Shown: one piece after another, positions 24,499-32,573 of the stretch
Layout of the letters: every line of letters starts with the position of its first letter
How positions within the stretch are numbered: the stretch's first letter is position 1
Source of the DNA: VBDM01 sp964430565
GTDB lineage: Bacteria; Pseudomonadota; Gammaproteobacteria; Burkholderiales; SG8-39
Assembly: GCA_964430565.1 (NCBI GenBank)
Contig: CAYSFD010000024.1
Coordinates: forward strand, 46,276 to 110,275
DNA length: 64,000 nucleotides
Reading direction: 5' to 3'
Program-made: the position numbers and the translations under genes
The notes under the pieces: model-generated
Databases searched by the model: none
Told to the model about the DNA's origin: nothing
The model's input: only the letters and a program-made list of their open reading frames with translations

Positions 24499-25401
24499 AT
24501 GCTCACGTTCCAGGAACTGATCCTCAAACTGCAAAGTTACTGGAGCAAGAAGGGTTGCGTGCTGCTCCAGCCTTACGACATGGAGGTCGGCGCGGGCACT
24601 TTCCATACGGCTACTTTCCTGCGCGCGATCGGCCCGGAGCCCTGGAACGCCGCCTACGTACAGCCTTCGCGCCGTCCCAAGGACGGCCGCTACGGCGAGA
24701 ATCCAAACCGCCTCCAACACTACTACCAGTTTCAGGTGGCGATGAAACCGTCGCCGGTCGATCTGCAAAACCTCTATCTCGGTTCGCTCAAGGCGCTGGG
24801 CGTTGATCCGCGCAAGAACGACATCCGCTTCGTCGAGGACGACTGGGAATCGCCCACACTCGGCGCCTGGGGCCTGGGCTGGGAAGTGTGGCTGAACGGC
24901 ATGGAAATCACCCAGTTCACCTACTTCCAGCAGGTCGGCGGTCTGGACTGCAAGCCGGTGCTGGGCGAGCTGACCTATGGGCTCGAGCGCCTGGCGATGT
25001 ACCTGCAGGAGAAAGAAAGCGTTTTCGACCTGGTTTGGGCGGACGGTGTCACCTATGGCGACGTCTACCACCAGAACGAAGTCGAGCAGTCGCGCTACAA
25101 CTTCGAGCTCGCCGACACGGCAATGCTATTTCAGCATTTCGGCCAGTTCGAAGACCAGGCGAAACGTCTCATCGAAGCGCAGTGCGTGCTGCCCGCGTAC
25201 GAGATGGTGATCCGCTGCTCGCATGCATTCAACCTGCTCGATGCGCGCGGCGCGATCTCGGTCACCGAACGCGCGGCGTTCATCGGCCGGGTGCGCGCGC
25301 TTGCGCGTGCCGTGGCGCAGGTCTATTACGAATCACGCGAGAAGCTCGGGTTTCCCATGATCAAGCAGCCGCAAACAACCAAGAAGAAAGCACGCGCCTG
25401 A
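24499..25401 (+). CDS. glyQ: glycyl-tRNA synthetase alpha subunit
   Basis: The alpha subunit carries the class II catalytic core of the bacterial alpha2beta2 glycyl-tRNA synthetase. It starts MLTFQELILKLQSYWSKKGC, then shows the motifs YDMEVGAGTFHTATFLR, VQPSRRPKDGRYGENPNRLQ and GLERLAMYLQ. The 300-residue length is standard. A longer open frame upstream lies inside lnt and is not real. It is followed by glyS after a 3-base gap. Base composition is normal for the window, unlike the 3' half of glyS. Confidence 0.98.
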   Translation: MLTFQELILKLQSYWSKKGCVLLQPYDMEVGAGTFHTATFLRAIGPEPWNAAYVQPSRRPKDGRYGENPNRLQHYYQFQVAMKPSPVDLQNLYLGSLKALGVDPRKNDIRFVEDDWESPTLGAWGLGWEVWLNGMEITQFTYFQQVGGLDCKPVLGELTYGLERLAMYLQEKESVFDLVWADGVTYGDVYHQNEVEQSRYNFELADTAMLFQHFGQFEDQAKRLIEAQCVLPAYEMVIRCSHAFNLLDARGAISVTERAAFIGRVRALARAVAQVYYESREKLGFPMIKQPQTTKKKARA

Positions 25402-25404
25402 GCG

Positions 25405-27537
25405 ATGGCCACCAAGAAGACCAGGATCGGGGGGACAGAAACTCTGCTGGTCGAGCTACTGACCGAGGAGTTACCGCCCAAGACGCTGCGCGCGCTGAGC
25501 GACGCGTTCGGGGCAACACTCGCTGAAGATCTTAGGCAGGATGATTTCCTTGAGCCGGAGAGCCAAGTCCGGGTCTTTGCCACGCCGCGGCGGCTGGCGG
25601 TGCAGATCACGCGTGTGCGGGAGCAAGCACCCGACAAGCCAATCGAGCTTTCGGGGCCAAGCGTCAAGGTCGGTCTCGATGCAAGCGGGAATCCAACACC
25701 GGCCCTGCTCGGCTTTGCGCGGAAATACGGTGTTGATGTCGCCAAACTCGCTCGCCGCCAGACCCCAAAGGGAGAATTCTTCTTCCATCGCGACCTCGCG
25801 AAAGGTGGTCATCTCGACACCAATCTCGAACTCAAGATCCAGGCGGCCTTAAGCAATCTACCGGTCTCCAAGATCATGCGCTGGGGCAATGGAGATACCG
25901 AGTTCGTACGCCCGGCGCACGGATTGGTGATGCTGCACGGCTCGAAAGTTGTTCCCGGCAAGGTTCTCGGTCTCGAAAGCACCAACCAGACTTTGGGCCA
26001 CCGGTTTCTGAGCATCGCCCCGATTGAGCTCAAGCATGCCGATGACTACGAGCGCGTATTGCGTGGGAAAGGTAACGTAATCGCAAGCTTTGCTGCGCGT
26101 CGGGACAACATCTCGAAACAGCTCGCCGATGCCGCCGGTGGCGATGCAGCGCTGGTCGCCGACGATGCGTTGCTGGATGAAATCGCTGCGCTGGTGGAAG
26201 CGCCTGCTGTCTACGCCGGCGCGTTCAGTATCGAGTTCCTCGCGGTGCCGGAAGAATGCCTCATCCTGTCGATGCAGCAGCACCAGAAATACGTGCCGCT
26301 GCGCGACAAGGTAAACGGAAACCTGCTGCCGCGCTTCCTGTTCGTCGCTAACCTCAGCGTCAAAGATCCTGCCAGGATCGTTCATGGCAACGAGCGCGTG
26401 CTTCGCGCGCGACTGGCTGACGCCAAGTTCTTTTACGATCAGGACCGCAAGGTGCGACTGGAAGAGCGTGTGCCGCATCTTGCTAAGGTTGTTTACTTCC
26501 GTGACAAGCTTGGCAGCCAACTTGATCGAGTGCGGCGCATCGAGATCCTTGCTGCCGCGATCGCGCGCGCGCTCGCGAAGAACGTTTCTCTTGTAGAACG
26601 CGCGGCTCGTCTTGCAAAAGCCGATTTGCTTACTGAAATGGTAGGAGAGTTTCCCGAGTTGCAGGGCGTGATGGGTCGCTATTACGCGAAGCATGACGGC
26701 GAAGAAGACGATGTTGCAGAGGCAATCGCTGAGCACTACAGACCTCGATTCGCTGGCGACGCACTTCCGAAAACAGACACCGGCACCATCGTCGCGCTCG
26801 CTGACAAGCTCGAGTTAGTTGTAGGTATGTTCGGAGTAGGCCAGCAACCGACGGGTGATAAAGATCCTTATGCGCTACGCCGAAATGCTCTTGGTGTTGT
26901 TCGCATACTGATTGAGAAGAAACTTGATTTGGGTATTCTTCCGTTGGTCGATTTGGCCATCGGCGTAGTGCCAGAACATGCCAAGTCTGACTGGCTCCCG
27001 ATCGTTGAATTTATTTTGGATCGAGCGAGAAGCTATTTCTCAGACTGCGGATATGCTTCGACAGCTATTGAAGCTGTACTTCAACCGTTCGGCCGCTCGA
27101 GCTGGTTGCACACCTTACCTGATACTGTTGCCGAGGCTTCCCGGTTTATAGCCACTGAAGAGGGCAAGATATTGGCTGAGGCGAATAAGCGAATTACCAA
27201 CATTCTCAAGAAATCAGGTTACGAAGTGCCTTTCGGTCTTGCTCCTGACGCCCTCAAGCAAAAGCCTAACTCCGAATTGTTCAGGGATGGAGCGGAACTA
27301 GCGTTCTGGGACGCACTGCAGAGAATAGGCGCTGAATCACTAGCGCTGAAGCGGCAGAAGCGGTTCGCCGAATCGCTTCGCCTTTTAAGCCAGCTTGGAA
27401 CGCCAACCAAATCATTTTTTGACAACGTGATGGTCAACGTTGAAGACGTAGACGTCCGAGATAACCGAATTACTCTGCTTCAACATGCTCGGGCTTACAT
27501 GAATCAAGTGGCCGACTTGAGCCTGATGGCTTCGTAG
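25405..27537 (+). CDS. glyS: glycyl-tRNA synthetase beta subunit
   Basis: The 710-residue beta subunit binds tRNA-Gly and is required for the alpha2beta2 enzyme. It shows TLLVELLTEELPPKTLRAL at the N-terminus, FATPRRLAVQI, MRWGNGDTEFVRPAH, QQHQKYVPL and ARLADAKFFYDQD, followed by the HD-like and anticodon-binding regions with KDPYALRRNALGVVRIL. The frame is intact. Odd: from about 26,600 to the end, base and codon use shifts to AT-rich (23 G+C of 60 in 26881-26940), then returns to normal in gmhB. This suggests recombination with a lower-GC donor or relaxed codon selection. Confidence 0.97.
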   Translation: MATKKTRIGGTETLLVELLTEELPPKTLRALSDAFGATLAEDLRQDDFLEPESQVRVFATPRRLAVQITRVREQAPDKPIELSGPSVKVGLDASGNPTPALLGFARKYGVDVAKLARRQTPKGEFFFHRDLAKGGHLDTNLELKIQAALSNLPVSKIMRWGNGDTEFVRPAHGLVMLHGSKVVPGKVLGLESTNQTLGHRFLSIAPIELKHADDYERVLRGKGNVIASFAARRDNISKQLADAAGGDAALVADDALLDEIAALVEAPAVYAGAFSIEFLAVPEECLILSMQQHQKYVPLRDKVNGNLLPRFLFVANLSVKDPARIVHGNERVLRARLADAKFFYDQDRKVRLEERVPHLAKVVYFRDKLGSQLDRVRRIEILAAAIARALAKNVSLVERAARLAKADLLTEMVGEFPELQGVMGRYYAKHDGEEDDVAEAIAEHYRPRFAGDALPKTDTGTIVALADKLELVVGMFGVGQQPTGDKDPYALRRNALGVVRILIEKKLDLGILPLVDLAIGVVPEHAKSDWLPIVEFILDRARSYFSDCGYASTAIEAVLQPFGRSSWLHTLPDTVAEASRFIATEEGKILAEANKRITNILKKSGYEVPFGLAPDALKQKPNSELFRDGAELAFWDALQRIGAESLALKRQKRFAESLRLLSQLGTPTKSFFDNVMVNVEDVDVRDNRITLLQHARAYMNQVADLSLMAS

Positions 27538-27541
27538 TTCC

Positions 27542-28075
27542 ATGAAACTCGTCATCCTCGACCGCGACGGCGTCATCAATTTCGACAGCAACGGTTTCAT
27601 CAAGGATCCCGACGAGTGGCGGCCCATCCCGGGAAGCCTCGACGCCATCGCCCGCCTGACGCAGGACGGCTGGCGCATCGTGGTCGCGACCAACCAGTCC
27701 GGTGTCGGCCGCGGCCTGTTCGACATGGCTGCGCTCAACGCCATCCACGCCAAGATGCACAAGGCCGTGAATCAGGCCGGCGGGCGCATCGAGGCGGTGT
27801 TCTATTGTCCCGACACCGCCGAATCGCAGTCGCCCTGCCGCAAGCCCAATCCCGGGATGTTCTTCGCCATCGCGGAGCGCTACAACGCGGCGCTAGCGCG
27901 CGCTCCGGCGGTGGGCGACAGCCTGCGTGACCTTCAGGCAGCGGCCGCGGTAGGGGCCCAGCCGATCCTCGTTCTTACCGGCAAGGGCAAGGAAACGCTC
28001 GCCGACGGCGGGCTGCCGCAAGGCACCGTCGTCTATCCGGATCTTGCCGCGGTGGCGCAGGCGCTGTGTCAATGA
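27542..28075 (+). CDS. gmhB: D-glycero-beta-D-manno-heptose 1,7-bisphosphate 7-phosphatase
   Basis: GmhB is a HAD phosphatase in ADP-heptose synthesis for the LPS core. The motifs are MKLVILDRDGVIN (nucleophile DxD as DRD), VVATNQSG, CRKPNPGM and VGDSLRDLQAA. Length 177 fits. Odd: the zinc loop that normally offers Cys-x-His and Cys-x-Cys reads YCPDTAESQSPCRKP, so the His is Asp and only two cysteines remain; zinc binding may be lost or altered. The gene lies 5 bases after glyS and overlaps plsC by 4 bases, matching the glyQ-glyS-gmhB-plsC order of other betaproteobacteria. Confidence 0.92.
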   Translation: MKLVILDRDGVINFDSNGFIKDPDEWRPIPGSLDAIARLTQDGWRIVVATNQSGVGRGLFDMAALNAIHAKMHKAVNQAGGRIEAVFYCPDTAESQSPCRKPNPGMFFAIAERYNAALARAPAVGDSLRDLQAAAAVGAQPILVLTGKGKETLADGGLPQGTVVYPDLAAVAQALCQ

Positions 28076-28785
28076 TCTTCCTGCGCTCGCTCGTGTTCGT
28101 CATCGCCCAGATTCTCATCACTGCGCCCTACTCGATCTTCGCCCTCGCCACCGCGCCGCTCGCGCCGCTTGCGCGCTTTCGTCTGATCGCCGGCTGGGCG
28201 CACGTAATAATCTGGCTGGCGAAGATCGTGCTGCGCATCGATTACCGGGTGATCGGCTTGGAGAATCTTCCGCGAACCCCTGCGGTGATTCTGTCCAAGC
28301 ATCAGTCGGCGTGGGAAACCATCGCCTTTCAGATGATTTTTCCGCCGCACGTGCTGGTGCTGAAGCGGGAACTCCTTTGGATCCCGTTCTTCGGTTGGGG
28401 ACTTGCGCTCACCAGTCCGATCGCCATCGACCGCAGCAGCGGAGTCCGGGCGCTCAGGCGCATGGTTGAGCAGGGTCGCAAGCGCCTTGCGCAAGGGTTC
28501 TGGATCGCCATCTTCCCGGAAGGAACGCGCGTGCAGCCCGGCAGACGCGGCAAATACCACTTGGGCGGAGCATGGCTCGCAGTGAATTGCGAAGCGCCGG
28601 TGGTGCCGGTCGCGCACAACGCCGGGCTGTTGTGGGGCCGCGGAGCGTTTTTGAAGCACCCTGGCACGGTCACGATCGAGATCGGCGCCGCCATCGACCC
28701 GCGGGACCACACCCCGGAGTCGCTCATCGCAGCGGTGGAGGAATGGATAGAGGGGCGCATGGTCGTGCTATGTCCCGGGCCCTGA
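28072..28785 (+). CDS. plsC: 1-acyl-sn-glycerol-3-phosphate acyltransferase
   Basis: PlsC acylates lysophosphatidic acid to phosphatidic acid at the inner membrane. The 237-residue protein has an N-terminal hydrophobic segment (IFLRSLVFVIAQILI), the acceptor motif SKHQSAWET, KRELLWIPFFGW, and the substrate motif IFPEGTRVQPG, followed by VVPVAHNAG. The catalytic HX4D appears as HX4E (HQSAWE), which I recall as common in this PlsC subgroup. The ATG at 28072 overlaps the gmhB stop by 4 bases and is preferred to a GTG two codons upstream. Confidence 0.94.
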   Translation: MIFLRSLVFVIAQILITAPYSIFALATAPLAPLARFRLIAGWAHVIIWLAKIVLRIDYRVIGLENLPRTPAVILSKHQSAWETIAFQMIFPPHVLVLKRELLWIPFFGWGLALTSPIAIDRSSGVRALRRMVEQGRKRLAQGFWIAIFPEGTRVQPGRRGKYHLGGAWLAVNCEAPVVPVAHNAGLLWGRGAFLKHPGTVTIEIGAAIDPRDHTPESLIAAVEEWIEGRMVVLCPGP

Positions 28786-29516
28786 GGCAGATGCAGCTGC
28801 CGTTTGACATCGCACCGCAGCCGGAAAAGCCGCGGCGAGTTCACCATGTACTGCTTGCCGGCGGGATCCTCGCCTACCGCCTCGTGCGCGCCAAGCGCTG
28901 CACCCTCGGATTGTCCGTCGCTGGCGAGGGCATCGAGGTTCGCGCACCGCGCCACGCCACGCTCTCCGATATCGACGCCTTCATCCGGGACAAAGAGGGG
29001 TGGATCCGCAAGCGCCTCGCCGGGCCGCGGCGTGTCCCCTTCATCTGGCAGGCCGGGGCGAGGCTGCCCTGGCTCGGGCGGATGTTGACGCTCGTCCTTC
29101 GGCATGGCGAGATCGGTTTGTGGCTCTCGGAGGACGAGCTCGGGCTCGGACTCGCCGACGGCGCGAACTTGCGCGAACGGGCGTTCGAATGGATGCGCGC
29201 AGAGGCCCGCGCCTTTTTCCGGGAGCGCGTTGCGGAGCTGTCGCGCACGCTCGGCCTGCGTGTCTCCGGCGTTGGTCTTTCGGACGCCCGGACGCGGTGG
29301 GGAAGCTGCAGCGCCAACGGGCGCCTGCTCCTCAACTGGCGGCTGATGTTGCTGCCACCCCGACTGATTGATTACGTGGTGGCGCACGAACTCGCCCACC
29401 TGCGAGAGCTCAATCACTCGCCGCGCTTCTGGGCCGTGGTCGCCACCCTGTATCCGGACCACCGCTCGGCGCGGCGCGAGCTAAACGCCCTGGCGCATAC
29501 GCTGCCCGAGCTTTAG
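28770..29516 (+). CDS. YgjP-like M48-type zinc metallopeptidase domain protein
   Basis: This 248-residue protein belongs to the YgjP/DUF45 family, a gluzincin-like fold related to M48 and WLM peptidases. The zinc motif HELAHLRELNHSPRFW (HExxH-like HELAH plus the downstream NHS..FW) lies near residue 205, and TRWGSCSANGRLLLNWRL precedes it, both diagnostic. Cellular function is not established; the E. coli relative has been reported as a nucleotide phosphatase as well as a predicted peptidase. ATG 28770 overlaps plsC by 16 bases; ATG 28791, with GAGG very close, is the alternative. Confidence 0.87.
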   Translation: MSRALRQMQLPFDIAPQPEKPRRVHHVLLAGGILAYRLVRAKRCTLGLSVAGEGIEVRAPRHATLSDIDAFIRDKEGWIRKRLAGPRRVPFIWQAGARLPWLGRMLTLVLRHGEIGLWLSEDELGLGLADGANLRERAFEWMRAEARAFFRERVAELSRTLGLRVSGVGLSDARTRWGSCSANGRLLLNWRLMLLPPRLIDYVVAHELAHLRELNHSPRFWAVVATLYPDHRSARRELNALAHTLPEL

Positions 29517-29568
29517 GGAAGCGGGAAGCCGTCCTCATCAGCCAAGTTCAGAGTCGAAGGAGATTGCG

Positions 29569-29952
29569 ATGCGAATGCTACACACCATGCTGCGAGTGGG
29601 CGACCTCGAACGATCGCTGCGCTTCTACACCGACGTGCTCGGCATGCGGCTGCTGCGCCGCAAGGACTACCCGGAGGGGAAGTTCACCCTCGCCTTCGTC
29701 GGCTACGGCGAGGAAGCCGATACGTCGGTGCTCGAACTGACCTACAACTGGGGCGTGGACAAGTACGAACTGGGCAACGCCTACGGCCACGTCGCGATCG
29801 CAGTCGATGACGCCAGCGGAGCCTGCGAGGAGGTGAAGCGTCGTGGCGGAAAGGTCACGCGCGAGGCCGGGCCGATGAAGCACGGCACCACCGTGATCGC
29901 CTTTGTCGAGGACCCCGACGGCTACAAGATCGAGCTGATCGAGCGGAAATAG
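29569..29952 (+). CDS. gloA: lactoylglutathione lyase (glyoxalase I)
   Basis: GloA converts the methylglyoxal-glutathione adduct to S-lactoylglutathione. The 127-residue protein carries the VOC-fold signatures MRMLHTMLRVGDLERSLRFY, LELTYNWG, GYGHVAIAVDD-like NAYGHVAIAVDD and FVEDPDGYKIELIE. Metal ligands His5, Glu (LELTYN), His (GHVAI) and the final Glu (KIELIE) are all in place, fitting a Ni/Co-type bacterial enzyme. GAAGGAG lies before the ATG. It is convergent with the unknown gene at 29,999; a 7-bp hairpin without a U tract (29957-29982) lies between. Confidence 0.97.
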   Translation: MRMLHTMLRVGDLERSLRFYTDVLGMRLLRRKDYPEGKFTLAFVGYGEEADTSVLELTYNWGVDKYELGNAYGHVAIAVDDASGACEEVKRRGGKVTREAGPMKHGTTVIAFVEDPDGYKIELIERK

Positions 29953-29998
29953 GGGTCCGTAACGGGAGAACTTCGGTTACGGGCCGAAGCAACCGGCC

Positions 29999-30670
29999 TT
30001 AGCGCAAGCTTCCGGGCTTCCCCACGACGCGGTACTTGCGGATCTCGCTCTGCTGCCCGATGAGGGCCTTGGCGAAATCCTCGAGCATCTCGTCGCTGAT
30101 TTCGGGCACCGGAACGATGAATTGTTCCACTCCCAGCCCGAAGATGTGCGTTGCCTGGAAAACCAATCTGCCTTGCTCGTGGTCGGCCTTGACCACGATA
30201 TCGGTCACGACCGTTGCCGGCACGATGAACTTTGCGCCAATGACGAAACCCCTGGCGTTCTTCTTCTCCTCCTCGATGAACTTGACCTTGCTCAGCCACA
30301 AGGACTCGCGAATCTGCTGCATCGCCGGCGGCATGTCTTTTTCGATCACGATCGTTTCGGGAGAAGCCCATTTGATGAAAAAATGGATCGTATCGAAGTA
30401 TTCCTTGTCCTTGATACGCTTGCGCCGATAGTCGATGAACGACTCGGTGAAGGCGAGATTTCTGAACTCTCCCACGCTGGGAATCGCGTAGACCAGCGGG
30501 CTGGTGGGTTTCAGCACGGCGAGCTGCTTGAGCAGCTCGTGCACGTACTGGAACGTTTGCTTCATCTTGTCTTCGACCAGCTTGACTTTGTCACCCTGTA
30601 GATTCTGCTCAAGAATCTGCTGGGTCTTGACCAAGTCCGCCTGCTTTTTCAAGTCGTCAAGAAGGCCCAT
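29999..30670 (-). CDS. conserved-looking protein of unknown function
   Basis: A 223-residue cytosolic protein that I cannot place in a named family. It begins MGLLDDLKKQADLVKTQQ, with a helical, charged first third (residues 1-50); the middle region (about 70-160) mixes strands and aromatics (NLAFTESFIDYRRKR, DTIHFFIKWASPETIVIEKDM), and the end repeats hydrophobic strands (FVIGAKFIVPATVVTDIVV, QATHIFGLGVEQFIVPVPEI; each within family-unknown sequence). There is no signal peptide or membrane span. GGGAG precedes the ATG. It lies 70 bases downstream of rsmA in the lptD-surA-pdxA-rsmA series, so it may be the last gene of that operon. Confidence 0.8.
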   Translation of the reverse strand: MGLLDDLKKQADLVKTQQILEQNLQGDKVKLVEDKMKQTFQYVHELLKQLAVLKPTSPLVYAIPSVGEFRNLAFTESFIDYRRKRIKDKEYFDTIHFFIKWASPETIVIEKDMPPAMQQIRESLWLSKVKFIEEEKKNARGFVIGAKFIVPATVVTDIVVKADHEQGRLVFQATHIFGLGVEQFIVPVPEISDEMLEDFAKALIGQQSEIRKYRVVGKPGSLR

Positions 30671-30740
30671 CGCGATCTCCCGCTCCAACTCCTGTATCGC
30701 ACTACCTATACACCATTTTGCCAGCAGCCGTCCGCGGGGT

Positions 30741-31526
30741 CTAGCTCCGGTGCTGCGCGACCCGGTTGGCGATGGTGACAAAGGCTGCAACCGGCAGGGT
30801 CTCCGCGCGTACCCGCGGGTCGATGCCAAGCGCTGTCAGGTCGGCTGCCGAAATCAAGTCGTAAAGAGCGTTTCTCAGCGTTTTTCTCCGCATCGAAAAC
30901 GCCTTGGCGACGACCCTGGAGAATCCGAGCTCATCTATTGCCCCCAGCTCCGACAAGAGACGCGGAACCAGCCGCACAAAAGCGGAGTGGACCTTGGGAG
31001 CGGGTCGAAACGCCTCCGGCGCAACCGTGAAAAGCCGCTCCAGACGGAACCGGTATTGCAGCATGACCGAGAGCCGTCCGTACGCGGGATCCGAAGGTTT
31101 CGCGACCATCCGGTCCACGACCTCCTTTTGCAGCATGAAATGCAGATCCGCGCACCGGGCCGCCGTGTCAGCAACGTGAAACAAGAGCGGCGTGGAAATG
31201 TTGTAGGGAAGATTGCCTACGATTCTCAGGGGCGAGGGCAGCGTCGCAAAATCGAAGCGCAAGGCGTCGGCCTGATGGACCGACAGGCGCTCGACAGGAT
31301 AGCGTTCGCGCAGGCGCTCGCACAAATCGCGGTCGAGTTCGACGACGTGCACGTGCTCGATGAGTTCCACAAGCGGGACGGTGAGCGCCCCCAGCCCAGG
31401 GCCGATTTCGACGATATGCTCTCCGCGCTGCGGGTCGATTGCAGCGACGATGCGCTCGATAGTCCCCCGATCGACGAGAAAGTGCTGACCGAACCTTTTT
31501 CGCGGGACGTGCCGGCACGTTTCCAC
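30741..31526 (-). CDS. rsmA: 16S rRNA (adenine(1518)-N6/adenine(1519)-N6)-dimethyltransferase
   Basis: RsmA (KsgA) dimethylates two adjacent adenosines in helix 45 of 16S rRNA. The 261-residue protein shows RKRFGQHFL at the N-terminus, the SAM motif EIGPGLGALT, the acidic end of strand 2 VVELDRDL and the catalytic NLPYNISTPLL. The start is GTG at 31524-31526, six bases after the pdxA stop. The order lptD-surA-pdxA-rsmA is conserved through beta- and gammaproteobacteria. Confidence 0.97.
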   Translation of the reverse strand: METCRHVPRKRFGQHFLVDRGTIERIVAAIDPQRGEHIVEIGPGLGALTVPLVELIEHVHVVELDRDLCERLRERYPVERLSVHQADALRFDFATLPSPLRIVGNLPYNISTPLLFHVADTAARCADLHFMLQKEVVDRMVAKPSDPAYGRLSVMLQYRFRLERLFTVAPEAFRPAPKVHSAFVRLVPRLLSELGAIDELGFSRVVAKAFSMRRKTLRNALYDLISAADLTALGIDPRVRAETLPVAAFVTIANRVAQHRS

Positions 31527-31532
31527 GACACG

Positions 31533-32573
31533 CTAGCGCGGTGCGCGCGCCGCCACTTGCGCCAGCTCAATTGCCGTCTCCACGGCCAGGAAGAGGCTTT
31601 CCGGGTCCGCCCGGCCGGTGCCCGCAATCTCAAGCGCGGTGCCGTGGTCGACCGAGGTGCGGATCATCGGCAGGCCAAGCGTCACATTGATGCCCTTGCC
31701 GAAGCTCGCGTACTTGAGGACCGGCAGCCCCTGATCGTGATACATCGCGAGCACGCAGTCGGCGCTCTCGAGCCGGGCCGGCACGAACAGGGTGTCGGCC
31801 GGCAGCGGGCCTGTCAGTCGCAAACCTTCTGCGCGCAGTTTCTCGATGACCGGGCCGATCAGTTCGATCTCTTCTGTTCCGAAATAGCCGCCCTCGCCGC
31901 CGTGCGGATTGAGACCGGCGACCAGGATGCGCGGCGAGGAAATGCCGAACCGCCGGGTGAGTTCCGCGCAGAGAATCCGCAGGGTCCGTTCAAGCCCGTC
32001 GCGGGTCAACGCCCGGGCTACATCCTTCAGCGCGAGGTGCGTGGTCGCTAGCGCAACGCGCAGGCCTCCCCCCACGAGCATCATCACCACCCCATCGGCG
32101 CCTGTGCGCTCGGCGAGATACTCGGTGTGACCGACGAACGCAGTGCCGCTTTCATTGATCACGCCCTTGTGCACCGGAGCGGTCACAAGCGCTGCGAACT
32201 CGCCCGTCTTGCATCCCTCGATGGCGCGGTCGAGCAGCGAAATCACGTAGCGCGCATTGCGCCTGTCGAGCGAGCCCGCCTTGCAGGCGAAGGTCAGGGG
32301 AACATGCAGGCAAGCGATCGAATCCGGCGTCACGCCGGCCGCGGGATCGGACAGCCGCAGGCTGAGGCCGAGCTGCCGGGCGCGGCTCTCGAGCATTTCC
32401 CGATCCCCTATCACTACGATGCCCGCGGAAAACTTGCGCCGCGCAAGAGCCAGACAGATATCGGGGCCTATGCCCGCAGGCTCCCCGGAGGTCACGGCGA
32501 TGACCGGGACGGACTTCGATTTCGAGAGAGCGGGGGATCGAGCCCCTGCCGAGCTGTCAAGCCGAGCGCTCAC
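31533..32573 (-). CDS. pdxA: 4-hydroxythreonine-4-phosphate dehydrogenase
   Basis: PdxA oxidises 4-phosphohydroxy-L-threonine in pyridoxal-phosphate synthesis. Motifs: VTSGEPAGIGPDICLA near the N-terminus, TAPVHKGVINESG, FVGHTEYLAERTG, AGLNPHGGEGGYFG and AMYHDQGLPVLKY, including the zinc-binding histidines. The start is GTG 32571-32573, which overlaps the surA TGA as GTGA; the frame stays open upstream inside surA but without PdxA similarity. The product is 346 residues, with a short extra N-terminal tail (SARLDSSAGARSPALSKSKS) before the conserved core. Confidence 0.96.
   Translation of the reverse strand: MSARLDSSAGARSPALSKSKSVPVIAVTSGEPAGIGPDICLALARRKFSAGIVVIGDREMLESRARQLGLSLRLSDPAAGVTPDSIACLHVPLTFACKAGSLDRRNARYVISLLDRAIEGCKTGEFAALVTAPVHKGVINESGTAFVGHTEYLAERTGADGVVMMLVGGGLRVALATTHLALKDVARALTRDGLERTLRILCAELTRRFGISSPRILVAGLNPHGGEGGYFGTEEIELIGPVIEKLRAEGLRLTGPLPADTLFVPARLESADCVLAMYHDQGLPVLKYASFGKGINVTLGLPMIRTSVDHGTALEIAGTGRADPESLFLAVETAIELAQVAARAPR

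Noticed and set aside
29957..29982. 7-bp hairpin between gloA and the unknown gene as a terminator
   Set aside because: The loop is 12 bases long and there is no U run on either strand, so it was left as a remark only.
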